Shown piece by piece: positions 46,595 through 57,519 of a DNA stretch of 64,000 bases. The DNA lies in assembly GCF_031432975.1 (NCBI RefSeq), contig NZ_CP133838.1:186001-250000 (forward strand), given 5' to 3'. The DNA comes from Buttiauxella selenatireducens. Lineage in GTDB: Bacteria; Pseudomonadota; Gammaproteobacteria; Enterobacterales; Enterobacteriaceae. The notes under the pieces were generated by a model. The model saw only the letters and a list, made by a program, of their open reading frames with translations. It did not search any database and had not been told where the DNA came from. The position numbers and the translations under genes were made by a program. How positions within the stretch are numbered: position 1 is the stretch's first letter; each line of letters starts with the position of its first letter.

Positions 46595-48562
46595 ATGAAT
46601 CAGCCTGATATTTTACAGGAAGTAGACCTGCACAAACTGAAAGTGACAGATGCGTTTTTGGGCCAGTACCAACGGCTGGTGCGCGATGTGGTGATCCCCT
46701 ATCAGTGGGACGCGTTAAATGATCGCATTACCGAGGCTGACCCGAGCCACGCCATCGAGAATTTTGAGATTGCCGCAGGGCGTAAAGATGGCGAGTTTTA
46801 CGGCATGGTTTTCCAGGACAGCGATGTGGCGAAATGGCTGGAAGCGGTGGCGTGGTCACTGTGCCAGAAACCAGACGCAGAGCTTGAAAAAACCGCCGAC
46901 GACGTTATCGAACTGGTTGAAGCGGCGCAGTGTGAAGACGGTTATCTGAATACTTATTTCACCGTCAAAGCCCCGACCGAGCGCTGGACGAATCTCGCCG
47001 AATGCCACGAACTTTATTGCGCAGGGCACATGATTGAAGCCGGTGTGGCTTTCTTCCAGGCGACGGGAAAACGCCGCTTGTTAGATGTGGTGTGTCGTCT
47101 GGCTGACCACATCGACAGTGTGTTTGGTCCGGGCGCGGACCAACTCCATGGCTATCCGGGGCATCCTGAAATCGAACTGGCGCTGATGCGCTTGTATGAA
47201 GTGACTGACAATCAGCGCTATTTAGATCTGGTGAATTACTTTGTTGAAGAGCGTGGAGCACAGCCGCATTTTTACGATATTGAATATGAAAAACGTGGGC
47301 GTACCTCGCACTGGAACATTCACGGCCCGGCATGGATGGTGAAAGACAAAGCCTACAGTCAGGCGCATGAACCATTGGCGTTACAGCAAACGGCCATTGG
47401 CCACGCGGTGCGCTTTGTTTACCTGATGGCGGGCGTGGCGCACCTTGCGCGGCTGCATAAAGACGAAGAGAAGCGCCAGACCTGTTTGCGTTTGTGGGAC
47501 AACATGGTGCAGCGCCAGATGTATATTACTGGTGGGATTGGCTCGCAAAGCAGCGGCGAAGCATTCAGCTCGGATTACGATTTACCAAATGACACGGTTT
47601 ATGCAGAGAGCTGTGCTTCTATTGGACTGATGATGTACGCCCGCCGCATGTTGCAATTGGAAGCTGACAGCCGTTTTGCAGACGTGATGGAACGTGCGTT
47701 GTACAACACTGTTCTGGGTGGCATGGCGCTGGATGGTAAACACTTTTTCTACGTTAATCCGCTGGAAGTGCATCCGAAAACCCTGGCGTTTAACCATATT
47801 TATGACCACGTGAAACCGGTTCGCCAGCGCTGGTTTGGCTGCGCCTGCTGCCCGCCCAATATCGCGCGTGTGCTGACCTCGCTCGGCCATTACATTTACA
47901 CCCCGCAACCGGACGCGTTGTATGTACATCTGTATGTTGGAAACGAAATGGAAGTGCCGGTGGGTGACAAAGCATTACGCCTGAAAATTAGTGGCGATTA
48001 TCCGTGGCACGAACAGGTCGAGATAGCCGTGACTTCTGCGCTGCCGGTGCAACACACTCTCGCGTTGCGTTTGCCAGACTGGTGCGAAAGCCCGCAAGTG
48101 TTGCTCAACGGTGAAAGCTGCAAAGGGGAAATGCGCAAAGGTTATCTGCATCTTCATCGTCTATGGCAAGAGGGTGACCACCTCACTCTGACGCTGCCAA
48201 TGCCGGTTCGCCGTGTGTATGGTCATCCGTTATTGCGCCATGTAGCCGGGAAAGTGGCGGTGCAGCGCGGGCCATTGGTGTATTGCCTGGAAGAAGCGGA
48301 TAACGGCGCGGAACTGCATAACCTTTGGCTGCCAAAAGAGAGCACATTTAGTTTGATTGAAGGCAAAGGCATCTTCGCCCATAAAGTGCTGATTCAGGCC
48401 GATGGCCTGCGGAAGACTTGCGAGAAAGCCGACCAACAGGCGTTGTATCACTACGATAAATCGCCGGTGAAAGCCGAGCAGAAGAAGCTGACCTTTATTC
48501 CGTGGTTTAGTTGGGCAAACCGTGGGGAAGGGGAAATGCGTATTTGGGTGAATGGCGAGTAA
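46595..48562 (+). CDS. GH127 beta-L-arabinofuranosidase
   Basis: Cytoplasmic glycoside hydrolase of 655 residues. The catalytic zinc-Cys site is visible as YAESCASIG (Glu and Cys ligands) and FGCACCPPNIAR (the Cys pair including the nucleophile in characterised GH127 enzymes). An (alpha/alpha)6 barrel forms the first two thirds, with beta-domains after it. No signal peptide, so substrate must be imported by the preceding transporter. Substrates could be arabinan or hydroxyproline-linked arabino-oligosaccharides from plants. Confidence 0.92.
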   Translation: MNQPDILQEVDLHKLKVTDAFLGQYQRLVRDVVIPYQWDALNDRITEADPSHAIENFEIAAGRKDGEFYGMVFQDSDVAKWLEAVAWSLCQKPDAELEKTADDVIELVEAAQCEDGYLNTYFTVKAPTERWTNLAECHELYCAGHMIEAGVAFFQATGKRRLLDVVCRLADHIDSVFGPGADQLHGYPGHPEIELALMRLYEVTDNQRYLDLVNYFVEERGAQPHFYDIEYEKRGRTSHWNIHGPAWMVKDKAYSQAHEPLALQQTAIGHAVRFVYLMAGVAHLARLHKDEEKRQTCLRLWDNMVQRQMYITGGIGSQSSGEAFSSDYDLPNDTVYAESCASIGLMMYARRMLQLEADSRFADVMERALYNTVLGGMALDGKHFFYVNPLEVHPKTLAFNHIYDHVKPVRQRWFGCACCPPNIARVLTSLGHYIYTPQPDALYVHLYVGNEMEVPVGDKALRLKISGDYPWHEQVEIAVTSALPVQHTLALRLPDWCESPQVLLNGESCKGEMRKGYLHLHRLWQEGDHLTLTLPMPVRRVYGHPLLRHVAGKVAVQRGPLVYCLEEADNGAELHNLWLPKESTFSLIEGKGIFAHKVLIQADGLRKTCEKADQQALYHYDKSPVKAEQKKLTFIPWFSWANRGEGEMRIWVNGE

Positions 48563-48570
48563 AAGTTGAG

Positions 48571-48596
48571 GGTGGATTAGCGTAAGCGACATCCAC
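48571..48596. repeat. REP-like hairpin after the GH127 gene
   Basis: GGTGGAT...ATCCACC with an inner AGCGTAAGCG. It lies between the convergent GH127 and ROK kinase genes and shares its design with the hairpin at 51298. Confidence 0.7.
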
Positions 48597-48609
48597 CTAT
48601 TTACACCGG

Positions 48610-49479
48610 CTATTTCTGCTTCGCCAGCCACACCGCGCCAAGCATTCCGGCTTTATTGCCCAGCTTGCAAGGGCGAATCGGGACTTTCAGCACATCCCAG
48701 AATTTAAATCCTTCGAGATGACGCTCCAGCATTGGGTACAGCATTGGCTGTGTGCTGACGCCACCGCCGAGTAAAATGGCCTGCGGGTCGAACAGCGATA
48801 CTACGCTATAAATTCCGCGCGCCAGATATTTCACCCAGTTGTCGATAACGCCCTGAATATGCAGGTCTGTTTCGGCGCGGGCAAAAATATCCTGACCACG
48901 GATTTTCTCTTCGGCGGGGATGTTCATTTCGCGGCGGCATGCTTCCATCAGCCCTTTGGCAGAGGCGAGCTGGTGCATGTCTTCACCGTATTTTCCCACA
49001 GGCAGAACACCAAACTCGCCCGCGCGGAAGTGCGAACCACGCATTAATTCGCGGTTTACGATAATCCCACCGCCGATACCGGTGCCAATGGTGATGCAGA
49101 CCAGTGACTCATACTCATTCCCCGCGCCCAGCCACATCTCACCGAGTGCGGCGCAGTTGGCATCATTTTCAACGGTAATCGGAAGGTCGGTTAATGCGCC
49201 GAAAATCTCCAGTAGATTGCTGCCATCAAGAAACTCTAGCGCGCCAGCCTTGGGGACATTTCCGGTATGAGGGTTTATGTATCCGGGGAAACTGATGGCA
49301 ATACCGGCAATTTCATTATGCTGCCGATAGCCTGCAACCACACTTTGCCAGGCATCAAGAAACAGCTGCTTGTCATAGTGTGTGTCATATTCTTCGGCAA
49401 TCAGCACCTCTCCCTCTTCTGTGAATAAACCGTGCTTAACATGGGTACCGCCTACATCGAAACCAATAAACAGGCGCAT
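48610..49479 (-). CDS. ROK-family sugar kinase (BglK-like)
   Basis: Sugar kinase of 289 residues. The N-terminal phosphate motif GFDVGGTHVKHG, DANCAALGE with the catalytic Asp, and the ROK signature region GTGIGGGIIVNRELMRGSHFRAGEFG are present. The ROK zinc motif (CxCGxxGCxE) is absent, as in BglK-type kinases. The ATG at 49479 has a better-spaced GAGGA than the one at 49485. Substrate is unknown; a role with the adjacent glycosidase is possible but it is convergent and separately transcribed. Confidence 0.85.
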   Translation of the reverse strand: MRLFIGFDVGGTHVKHGLFTEEGEVLIAEEYDTHYDKQLFLDAWQSVVAGYRQHNEIAGIAISFPGYINPHTGNVPKAGALEFLDGSNLLEIFGALTDLPITVENDANCAALGEMWLGAGNEYESLVCITIGTGIGGGIIVNRELMRGSHFRAGEFGVLPVGKYGEDMHQLASAKGLMEACRREMNIPAEEKIRGQDIFARAETDLHIQGVIDNWVKYLARGIYSVVSLFDPQAILLGGGVSTQPMLYPMLERHLEGFKFWDVLKVPIRPCKLGNKAGMLGAVWLAKQK

Positions 49480-49689
49480 CAGCATTCCTCGAAATCTTTA
49501 GGGTCTAATAAATGGGGAAATGGAAAAAAGGGAATCATTAAGTATGTCTCAAATCATTCTGCCTGCTGGCTGAATACTCTGAATCATTCGATTTTTAATC
49601 CGTGACCTGTGTCGTAAAGCCTTCAAACATTGGCGAAGAAATCACCACTGGCGACTACGCTTGTGTGTGCAACCGACAAGGAGATACAC

Positions 49690-51228
49690 ATGACAAATAA
49701 TCCTCCAGATACCCGAATCATCCCTGGCGAGTATGGTTTTCCGCTAAAACTTAAACCGCGTTACGACAACTTTATCGGTGGCCAGTGGGTCCCACCGGTT
49801 GAAGGACAATACTACGAAAACCTGACGCCTGTGACGGGCCAACCGCTGTGTGAGATTGCCAGTTCCAGTAAAGGCGATATCGATTTAGCGCTGGATGCGG
49901 CGCATGAAGCAAAAGCAGGTTGGGGCGGAATGTCCGTTCAGGAACGCGCCAATATTCTGTTTAAAATTGCCGATCGTATGGAGCAGAACATTGAGCTGCT
50001 CGCGGCGGCGGAAACCTGGGATAACGGCAAGCCAATCCGCGAAACCAGCGGTGCTGACGTACCTTTAGCTATCGACCATTTCCGCTATTTTGCATCCTGT
50101 ATTCGTGCACAAGAAGGCGGGATCAGTGAAGTTGACGGCGATACCGTGGCGTATCACTTCCACGAACCGCTTGGCGTGGTGGCGCAGATTATTCCGTGGA
50201 ACTTCCCGCTGCTGATGGCGAGCTGGAAAATGGCTCCGGCGCTGGCGGCAGGTAACTGCATCGTGCTGAAACCGGCGCGTCTGACCCCGCTTTCCGTATT
50301 GTTGTTGATGGAACTGGTGGGGGATTTACTGCCGCCGGGCGTCATCAACGTGGTGAATGGTGCTGGTGGTGAAATCGGTGAATATCTGGCGACGTCAAAA
50401 CGCATCGCCAAAGTGGCGTTCACCGGCTCCACTGAAGTAGGCCAACAGATCATGCAGTACGCGACCCAGAATATTATTCCGGTGACGCTGGAGCTGGGCG
50501 GTAAATCCCCGAACATCTTCTTTGCTGATGTGATGGACGAAGAGGACGCGTTCTTCGACAAGGCGCTGGAAGGTTTCGCGCTGTTTGCCTTTAACCAGGG
50601 CGAAGTGTGTACCTGCCCGAGCCGCGCGCTGGTGCAGGAATCCATTTACGAACGTTTTATGGAACGTGCGATTCGCCGCGTCGAATCTATCCGCAGTGGC
50701 AACCCGTTGGACTCCCGTACACAAATGGGTGCGCAGGTTTCGCAAGGGCAGATGGAAACAATCCTGAACTACATTGATATCGGCAAAAAAGAGGGCGCAG
50801 ATGTGCTCACCGGCGGGCGTCGTAAAGCGCTGGAAGGCGATTTGAAAGCCGGTTATTACCTCGAGCCGACCATTCTGTTTGGTAAAAACAACATGCGTGT
50901 CTTCCAGGAAGAGATCTTCGGACCTGTTCTCGCCGTCACCACCTTCAAGACCATGGAAGAGGCGCTTGAGCTGGCGAACGATACGGAATACGGCCTGGGC
51001 GCGGGTGTCTGGAGCCGTAACGGTAATCTGGCGTACAAAATGGGCCGTGGCATCCAGGCGGGGCGCGTGTGGACGAACTGTTATCACGCTTATCCGGCGC
51101 ATGCTGCGTTTGGCGGCTATAAACAATCTGGTATTGGGCGCGAAACGCATAAAATGATGCTGGAGCATTACCAACAAACTAAATGTTTGCTGGTGAGTTA
51201 TTCCGATAAGCCGTTAGGGCTGTTCTGA
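49690..51228 (+). CDS. aldB: Aldehyde dehydrogenase AldB
   Basis: NAD(P)-dependent aldehyde dehydrogenase of 512 residues, the same length as and highly similar to E. coli AldB. The catalytic Cys lies in [11 protein letters not shown], the active-site Glu in LELGGKSPN, and the cofactor loop in FTGSTEVG. The start at 49690 follows AAGGAG and matches E. coli. It oxidises acetaldehyde and related aldehydes. A strong hairpin follows the gene. Confidence 0.96.
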   Translation: MTNNPPDTRIIPGEYGFPLKLKPRYDNFIGGQWVPPVEGQYYENLTPVTGQPLCEIASSSKGDIDLALDAAHEAKAGWGGMSVQERANILFKIADRMEQNIELLAAAETWDNGKPIRETSGADVPLAIDHFRYFASCIRAQEGGISEVDGDTVAYHFHEPLGVVAQIIPWNFPLLMASWKMAPALAAGNCIVLKPARLTPLSVLLLMELVGDLLPPGVINVVNGAGGEIGEYLATSKRIAKVAFTGSTEVGQQIMQYATQNIIPVTLELGGKSPNIFFADVMDEEDAFFDKALEGFALFAFNQGEVCTCPSRALVQESIYERFMERAIRRVESIRSGNPLDSRTQMGAQVSQGQMETILNYIDIGKKEGADVLTGGRRKALEGDLKAGYYLEPTILFGKNNMRVFQEEIFGPVLAVTTFKTMEEALELANDTEYGLGAGVWSRNGNLAYKMGRGIQAGRVWTNCYHAYPAHAAFGGYKQSGIGRETHKMMLEHYQQTKCLLVSYSDKPLGLF

Positions 51229-51252
51229 CGGGTAGCAGTTTATTGGCAATAC

Positions 51253-51294
51253 GCTGTTGGAATCTTTGAGTATTCCAACAGCGGAATGATTTTG
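51253..51294 (+). terminator. Hairpin terminator after aldB
   Basis: An 11-bp perfect stem GCTGTTGGAAT / ATTCCAACAGC with an 8-base loop. The U tract is weak (GATTTT), so efficiency is uncertain. Confidence 0.65.
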
Positions 51295-51297
51295 CAA

Positions 51298-51324
51298 GGT
51301 GGATAAGCGCCAGCGCCATCCACC
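51298..51324. repeat. REP-like hairpin
   Basis: GGTGGATAAGCG-CCAG-CGCCATCCACC type inverted repeat between aldB and the HsdR_N-like gene, followed at about 51337 by a partial REP word CCGGATGGTG. Confidence 0.75.
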
Positions 51325-51376
51325 ATTTACTTTTTTTCCGGATGGTGCATATTCGGCCTATGAAACTTCCTTGATA

Positions 51377-52456
51377 TTAATCGTACAAACAAGCCGTTGA
51401 TTTCAATAAATCGGCGTGCTGATAAATATCATCCAGTGTTGCAATTGGGTGGCGTGTTTCATTTTTCTCTGCGTCAAAAATACCAATATACTTCTGGCTG
51501 CGATTAAAATGTAAACGGCATATAGGTTTACGATTATTGTCGTCCAGCAAAATACCAAAATAGCTTTTGGTATCCCTTTGGCTTATTCGACCAGCATCCA
51601 CAACAGTGCGCACAATTGCTTTGACGATGTGATACCCCTCCATTTCTTCAAGGGTGGTCTGGATTTCATTTTCGTCGCCAGGCCCCTGTTCTTCTGGTTC
51701 TGTTCCTGAAGATATTTCTGTTGTAACTGGTGGATTTTGCACACCGCTTATGGCTGATTTCAGTCTTTCATTTATCTGGTCGTTCAGGAATTGGGTTGCT
51801 GCTTTTCTGGTTAATTCTGTAAATGAATCCCGGACTTTTTGCGTGATGATTCCATCATAAACTCGTGATGCGAAGAATTTGACGAAATCTTCGTCGGGAG
51901 CAGTAAATTGTGAGCTAATTAATTTCTTTATTTGGCTGAGATATTTTAGCTCTCCTGCTGCGTTGATAATTGACTCAACATCGAATGCGGATTTAGTTAG
52001 CTTGCGCAATTCCGGTAAAACGTACTCATCAATATCAAGTAAATCGAATTCAAGAAATGGCTTTTCATCCATTTTATTTGGAGAATCAAGATCGGTGAAA
52101 AATTTATAGACCTGGCCATTTGTTAGAATTGAAATACGTGCATTTGTAACGTGAAAGTACCTGAATAGCTGAGAGGCATGGTTCAGATTCAGTGCGTCAC
52201 CAATTTTTTTACATTCAATAAGGATTTGTACTTCGCCATTTTTACAAATAGCGTAATCGATCTTTTCACCCTTTTTTGTCCCTACATCGCAAATAAATTC
52301 TGGAATCACTTCTGTAGGATCAAAAACATCATAGCCTAAAACATTATGGATAAATGGCATGATAAACGCGGTTTTCGTGGCTTCTTCAGTTTGAATCGCA
52401 CTTGCTTGTTGTTTTAACTTTGCCGAAAGGGTGCTTAATTTTTCCATAAAATCCAT
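51377..52456 (-). CDS. Stand-alone HsdR_N-like restriction nuclease-domain protein
   Basis: A 359-residue protein with an N-terminal PD-(D/E)xK-type nuclease core (D67, then E81-C-K83 in KIDYAICKNGEVQILIECKK), like the N-terminal domain of type I restriction subunit R. No helicase motifs follow and no hsdM or hsdS lies nearby. A variable linker near 270-300 leads to a C-terminal domain (IVRTVVDAGRISQRDTKSYFGILLDDNNRKPICRLHFN). The start at 52456 follows GAGG; the longer frame runs back toward REP DNA and is rejected. Probably a solitary defence or repair nuclease; function unproven. Confidence 0.75.
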   Translation of the reverse strand: MDFMEKLSTLSAKLKQQASAIQTEEATKTAFIMPFIHNVLGYDVFDPTEVIPEFICDVGTKKGEKIDYAICKNGEVQILIECKKIGDALNLNHASQLFRYFHVTNARISILTNGQVYKFFTDLDSPNKMDEKPFLEFDLLDIDEYVLPELRKLTKSAFDVESIINAAGELKYLSQIKKLISSQFTAPDEDFVKFFASRVYDGIITQKVRDSFTELTRKAATQFLNDQINERLKSAISGVQNPPVTTEISSGTEPEEQGPGDENEIQTTLEEMEGYHIVKAIVRTVVDAGRISQRDTKSYFGILLDDNNRKPICRLHFNRSQKYIGIFDAEKNETRHPIATLDDIYQHADLLKSTACLYD

Positions 52457-52589
52457 GGTGTTAACCTCATTTGTGAGAATAAATCCATACTCCTTTAAAT
52501 TGAAAGAAAAAAACTTGAAGTGCGTCAGAAAGGTTAATTTAATTAAATGGTTAGATGATTTTAAATTGTATAACTGAGCAGGTTTTGCA

Positions 52590-52676
52590 GGGGGATAAGC
52601 GGCAGCGCCATTCACCGTTTACATCAGTATTTATGAGCAAATAGTGCCGGATGGCGATGACGCTTATCCGGCCTAC
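52590..52676. repeat. REP pair (BIME-like) between yiaY and the HsdR_N-like gene
   Basis: A GGGGATAAGCGGCAGCGCCATTCACC element followed after about 30 bp by a classical REP, GCCGGATGGCG...CGCTTATCCGGCCTAC, at 52646-52676. Confidence 0.85.
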
Positions 52677-52693
52677 AACACGTTTCGTAATAC

Positions 52694-53845
52694 CTACATT
52701 GCCGCCAGGTAAATCTCCATAATATCTGCATGAGTGGCCTGGATTGGGTTAGTAAAACCGCAGGCGTCCTTAAGCGCATTTGCTGCGAGCTCGGCAATAT
52801 CCTTTTCCTTCACATTCAAATCACGTAAACCCGCTGGAATATTGACGCTGCTTGCGAGTTTTTGAATGGCTTTGATACAGGCTTGTGCACCGTCTTGATC
52901 GGACATGTGTTTAACTTCCACGCCCATCGCCGCAGCAACATCTCGCAAACGACCAGCCGCAGCAGAACTGTTGAATTTCTGTACATGAGGCAATAACACG
53001 GCATTACAGACGCCGTGCGGCAAGTCGTAGAAACCACCGAGCTGGTGCGCCATTGCATGAACGTAACCGAGCGAGGCGTTATTAAAGGCCATACCTGCGA
53101 GGAACTGCGCATAAGCCATTTCTTCGCGGGCTTGTTCGTTGCCACCTTCTGCTACCGCGATGGGTAGAGCTTTGCAAATCATGGTCACTGCTTTTAGTGC
53201 GCAGGCGTCAGTGATTGGCGTTGCCGCAGTGGAGACATAGGCTTCCACGGCGTGAGTCAGCGCATCCATGCCAGTGGCAGCGGTTAATGACTTCGGCATT
53301 CCCACCATCAGTGCGGAATCGTTTACCGACATTATCGGCGTAACGTGTTTATCGACGATGGCCATTTTGATGTGGCGCTCTTCGTCGGTAATGATGCAGA
53401 AACGCGTCATTTCTGATGCCGTGCCTGCGGTTGTGTTGATGGCTATCATTGGCAGTTGAGGGTGTTTAGAACGATCAACGCCTTCGTAATCATTGATTTT
53501 CCCACCGTTAGTTGCCACCAGGGCAATACCTTTGGCGCAATCGTGAGGTGAGCCGCCACCGAGTGAAATCACACAGTCGCAATTGTGCTGGCGCAGCAGT
53601 GCCAGCCCGGCCTGAACATTGCTGGTCGTTGGGTTTGGATGGGTACCGTCAAATACGAAGCTTTGAATATCACGGGTTTCCAGCGCTTGTTGCAGCTGTT
53701 TTGCCATGCCCAGAGTTGAGAGAGTGGTATCGGTGACGATCAGCGCCCGTTGTAAGCCATATTCACGTAGGTTGTTTAATGCATCATCGAGGCAGTTCAT
53801 GCCAATAATGTTGACGGAAGGGATGTAAAACGTGGTTGCAGCCAT
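52694..53845 (-). CDS. yiaY: Iron-containing alcohol dehydrogenase YiaY
   Basis: Fe-dependent alcohol dehydrogenase of 383 residues, highly similar to E. coli YiaY. The NAD-binding [11 protein letters not shown] and the iron-binding region [12 protein letters not shown]...[19 protein letters not shown] are intact. Position between aldB and selB matches E. coli, apart from the inserted HsdR_N-like gene. Physiological substrate is not established. Confidence 0.93.
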   Translation of the reverse strand: MAATTFYIPSVNIIGMNCLDDALNNLREYGLQRALIVTDTTLSTLGMAKQLQQALETRDIQSFVFDGTHPNPTTSNVQAGLALLRQHNCDCVISLGGGSPHDCAKGIALVATNGGKINDYEGVDRSKHPQLPMIAINTTAGTASEMTRFCIITDEERHIKMAIVDKHVTPIMSVNDSALMVGMPKSLTAATGMDALTHAVEAYVSTAATPITDACALKAVTMICKALPIAVAEGGNEQAREEMAYAQFLAGMAFNNASLGYVHAMAHQLGGFYDLPHGVCNAVLLPHVQKFNSSAAAGRLRDVAAAMGVEVKHMSDQDGAQACIKAIQKLASSVNIPAGLRDLNVKEKDIAELAANALKDACGFTNPIQATHADIMEIYLAAM

Positions 53846-54055
53846 AATAACTATCCTTAGTTAATGATAATGACTGACAACATATTCTTATAAGGGAAAA
53901 GTTAAAGATGAATAAAGAGGAAGTGGAATCTGCGCCACAAAAAGGAAAATTTAAGATGAATCAATGTTATTTATTATTTGTAAATCATAGGGATAGACAT
54001 ATCACTGACAGTCTTATTATTGATTACAGTGATATATCTATAAAAGGGGCATCGG

Positions 54056-55903
54056 TTATTTGTCTTCCATAAACAACGCCTTATCTCGCAGCAGATGGTC
54101 ATTACCACGACGGCGGGTAAAACCAATGCGGTCAAAGTATTCAAGAATTTGTACCGCGAGTTTGCGGCCAACGCCCAGGGAATCGCGGAAATCCGCCGCA
54201 CTGGTGGCACCTTGTGTTTGATCTAATTCACGGATCAAATTGGCGAAAACCTGAATCCGATCATTTCGATAATAACGATCTTTTATGATCGCAGTGACCA
54301 GCCCAAGCTGTGCGGCAAATCGCAGCAGCTGGCGCATGGCTTGTTCATCTTGCTGCGTTTCTCGTGCCAGGTCACGTACCCACCACGGCTCATCACCAAA
54401 CAGCGCATCGACTTTTTGCCAGACAACCCATTGTTCTGCTGAGAAACCCGGTTTGTGGTCGGGTAAATGCAACCAGCCCTGGCGGCTTGCCAGTAACCCT
54501 TCCTGGCGCATTTTTTCTATTAACGCCAGAACCAACGGCTCGTCTTCACCTGGTAACGCCATGCGGCGCAGGCGCTCGCGGCCAGGGCCGGGTTGGTCGT
54601 CATGCTGCTGATGATAACGCTCGAGTGTGTCGAGCAATTTCTGTTTCCAGCGCGCCGCCATTTCGTCGCTGAGCAGATTGTTGCCCGCGCGCAGAGAGTC
54701 GGTGTCGGCCAGCAACGCTTGCAAACCCTGAGCTGTCAATTGCCGTGCCCAGGCGAAGTCAGTTAGCGTGACGGCACTGCGCTGCAAGTGAATATTGAGC
54801 GCCTGTTGGTCATTTTCAGCGAGTTTAAGCTGCTGCAACCATGCCAAAAATGCCGGCTGGCGTTTACCCCGTCGCGGTGCGTGCAAAAGTATGGCTCGCG
54901 CTCCACCCAGCGTTACCCGAGCACTGATGTCGCGCAGCACCAGGCGGTCGTTGTCGGCAAGCCACAGCGGGACATCCAACACCAGTTCGGCGAGGTCGTC
55001 TTCCAGCAGCGAAATTCGCCCCGTAACGTGGCTTGCGGCGGTGTGAATATGCAGCGGCTGCCATTGTTGCAGCGGTGCATGGCTTTGCAGCTGAACAATC
55101 ACGCGCTCAACCGGCTGGAGTGGTTTTTCATCCAGTAACCAGTCGCCACGTTTGATATCAATTTTTTCCGCATCGCCGCTAATGTTGAGAGCAATGCGCT
55201 GCCCGGCACAGGCGGTATCCGTTTTGCTGTTTTGCGCGTGCAGACCGCGCACACGCATCGGTTTATCAGCACCCGTCAGCCATATCGAATCACCCACATT
55301 CACTTCGCCACTTAACGCCGTACCGGTCACTACCAGGCCTGAACCTTTTACGGTAAAAGCACGGTCAATGGCGAGGCGGAAACGATGCTGACGCGGATGT
55401 GCGCGCTCTGGCAGTGTAAGTAAGTGCTCACGTAGTTCGTCAATTCCGATACCGCTGGTGGCCGCTGTGACAAATACCGTCGCGTCTTGCCAACCGAATT
55501 CGCCGAGGGTATCCACAACCGCTGCCCGTACTTCATCAATACGCGCAGCGCTCACGCGGTCAGCTTTGGTTAATGCGACGGTCAGAGACGGTTTCCCGGT
55601 TAATTGCAGAATGGCGAGGTGCTCACGGGTTTGCGCCATCACACCGTCATCGCAAGCGACCACTAACAGCGCATGGTCGATACCGCCTACGCCTGCCAGC
55701 ATGTTGGCGAGGAATTTTTCATGGCCTGGCACATCAATAAAACCGGGAATGCGGCCATCCGGTTGCGGCCAGTAGGCGTATCCGAGATCGATGGTCATGC
55801 CACGCTTTTTTTCTTCCGGCAGGCGGTCAGCGTTCACGCCCGTTAAGGCTTGTAGCAGTGTCGTTTTGCCGTGGTCAACGTGCCCGGCGGTAGCAATAAT
55901 CAT
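54056..55903 (-). CDS. selB: SelB selenocysteine-specific elongation factor
   Basis: GTPase that brings Sec-tRNA to UGA codons with a SECIS hairpin. The N-terminal [24 protein letters not shown] and ALTKAD motifs form the GTP site. The C-terminal half is made of winged helices that bind SECIS RNA (to residue 615). It overlaps the selA stop by one base, forming a selA-selB operon. Its presence shows that the organism makes selenoproteins even though the FdhF in this window does not need it. Confidence 0.96.
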   Translation of the reverse strand: MIIATAGHVDHGKTTLLQALTGVNADRLPEEKKRGMTIDLGYAYWPQPDGRIPGFIDVPGHEKFLANMLAGVGGIDHALLVVACDDGVMAQTREHLAILQLTGKPSLTVALTKADRVSAARIDEVRAAVVDTLGEFGWQDATVFVTAATSGIGIDELREHLLTLPERAHPRQHRFRLAIDRAFTVKGSGLVVTGTALSGEVNVGDSIWLTGADKPMRVRGLHAQNSKTDTACAGQRIALNISGDAEKIDIKRGDWLLDEKPLQPVERVIVQLQSHAPLQQWQPLHIHTAASHVTGRISLLEDDLAELVLDVPLWLADNDRLVLRDISARVTLGGARAILLHAPRRGKRQPAFLAWLQQLKLAENDQQALNIHLQRSAVTLTDFAWARQLTAQGLQALLADTDSLRAGNNLLSDEMAARWKQKLLDTLERYHQQHDDQPGPGRERLRRMALPGEDEPLVLALIEKMRQEGLLASRQGWLHLPDHKPGFSAEQWVVWQKVDALFGDEPWWVRDLARETQQDEQAMRQLLRFAAQLGLVTAIIKDRYYRNDRIQVFANLIRELDQTQGATSAADFRDSLGVGRKLAVQILEYFDRIGFTRRRGNDHLLRDKALFMEDK

Positions 55904-57288
55904 CAGTTCAGGTTCTCCATGAAGGCTGATTCATCTTCAAGGCAGCGTAAATCCAGCCATAAACGTCCATCGTTGATGCGGCCAATAACGGGTGTGGATG
56001 AATCGCGCAGGCTTTCTACCAGCGAACTTAGCGTGGTGCCGCGGCCATCTTTAGGCGTGAACGTGAGTGCCGCGCTGGGTAAACGGTCAACCGGCAGCGA
56101 GCCGCTGCCAATTTGCGATAAACAAGGTTCGACCTGCACCGTAAATTGCGCACCAAATTTACTCTGGAACGCGGGTAACAGGCGATTGGCTTGTTCGGCG
56201 ATGTCAGCTGCATTGCGGGTCAACAGGCGTAATGTCGGCAACCTTTCGACCAGTGTTTCGGGATGTTGATACAGGCGCAATGTGGCTTCCAGTGCGGCGA
56301 GTGTCATTTTGTCAGCGCGCAACGCCCGTTTGAGCGGATGCTGCTGAATACGGGCAATCAGTTCTTTTTTGCCAACGATAATGCCTGCTTGTGGCCCACC
56401 GAGAAGTTTATCGCCGGAGAAACTCACCAGACTCACGCCTGCCGCAATCAGTTGCTGTGGCATCGGTTCTTCCGGCAATCCCCACTGGCTAAGATCAACC
56501 AGCGAGCCGCTGCCGAGGTCTGTTACGACGGGGATATTGAGCTCGTTGCCAAGTGCGACAAGTTCGGCTTCGTCGACCGCTTTGGTGAAGCCGGCAACCT
56601 GGTAATTGCTGGTGTGGACTTTCATCAACAGCGCCGTGTTTTCACCTGCGGCCTGGCGATAATCTTTCAGGTGCGTGCGGTTGGTGGTGCCGACTTCAAC
56701 TAATTGGCAGCCCGCCTGACGCATCACGTCCGGAATTCGAAACGCCCCGCCGATTTCCACCAGTTCGCCACGTGATACCACCACTTCTTCACCGTTGGCA
56801 CAGGCCGCCAGCATCAATAACACCGCCGCCGCGTTGTTATTGACGATGCAGGCATCTTCAGCGCCAGTCAGCTCACAAAGCAGGGATGCCAGCGCTTTAT
56901 CACGATGCCCACGTTCCGCGCCGTGTAAGTCATATTCCAGCGTGATGGGATGGCGCATGACTTGAGTCACCGCTTCAATCGCCGCTTCCGACTGCAACGC
57001 CCGGCCCAGATTAGTGTGCAGTACGGTGCCTGTCAGGTTAAACACCGGCAGCAGTGCGCTGCGCTGGCTGGATTCCAGACGTGTCTGCACCTGTGTTGCC
57101 CAATCGTCATTCCAGGATGGCAGGGTTTCCCGCGTGCGGATATGTTCGCGCGCTATTTCCAGCATCTCACGCAGGGTATTGACCACCTGAGTGTGGCCGA
57201 ATTTGTGCATCAAGGCGTTGAATGAGGCGTCACGTAACAATTTGTCGATCGCCGGAAGATGGCTGTACAAGGTGCGATGGGGTGTCAT
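55903..57288 (-). CDS. selA: SelA L-seryl-tRNA(Sec) selenium transferase
   Basis: PLP enzyme that converts seryl-tRNA(Sec) to selenocysteyl-tRNA(Sec). 461 residues compared with 463 in E. coli. The PLP lysine lies in [14 protein letters not shown]. First gene of selAB. Confidence 0.96.
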   Translation of the reverse strand: MTPHRTLYSHLPAIDKLLRDASFNALMHKFGHTQVVNTLREMLEIAREHIRTRETLPSWNDDWATQVQTRLESSQRSALLPVFNLTGTVLHTNLGRALQSEAAIEAVTQVMRHPITLEYDLHGAERGHRDKALASLLCELTGAEDACIVNNNAAAVLLMLAACANGEEVVVSRGELVEIGGAFRIPDVMRQAGCQLVEVGTTNRTHLKDYRQAAGENTALLMKVHTSNYQVAGFTKAVDEAELVALGNELNIPVVTDLGSGSLVDLSQWGLPEEPMPQQLIAAGVSLVSFSGDKLLGGPQAGIIVGKKELIARIQQHPLKRALRADKMTLAALEATLRLYQHPETLVERLPTLRLLTRNAADIAEQANRLLPAFQSKFGAQFTVQVEPCLSQIGSGSLPVDRLPSAALTFTPKDGRGTTLSSLVESLRDSSTPVIGRINDGRLWLDLRCLEDESAFMENLN

Positions 57289-57519
57289 AACAGGCCGCAG
57301 AGTGGTGAAATTTCGCGATAGTTTACAGGGGGATCTGGGGGTGTGTCATGGTGCTTTCTGCCTGATTGACGTCGGTTAATTAGGGGGCGGTGAGACAAAC
57401 CTGGCATATTTAATGTGAGTTTATTTTATTGGCATCTGTTTTTACGATATCGACTATTTCTATTAAAGGGAAAAGGCGCGTAGAATTACTGGACTGGTGT
57501 TTATATATTTGAGGTTCAT

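Noticed and set aside
52457-52615. N-terminal extension of the HsdR_N-like protein
   Set aside because: It runs into REP sequence and the ATG at 52456 has a good ribosome site.
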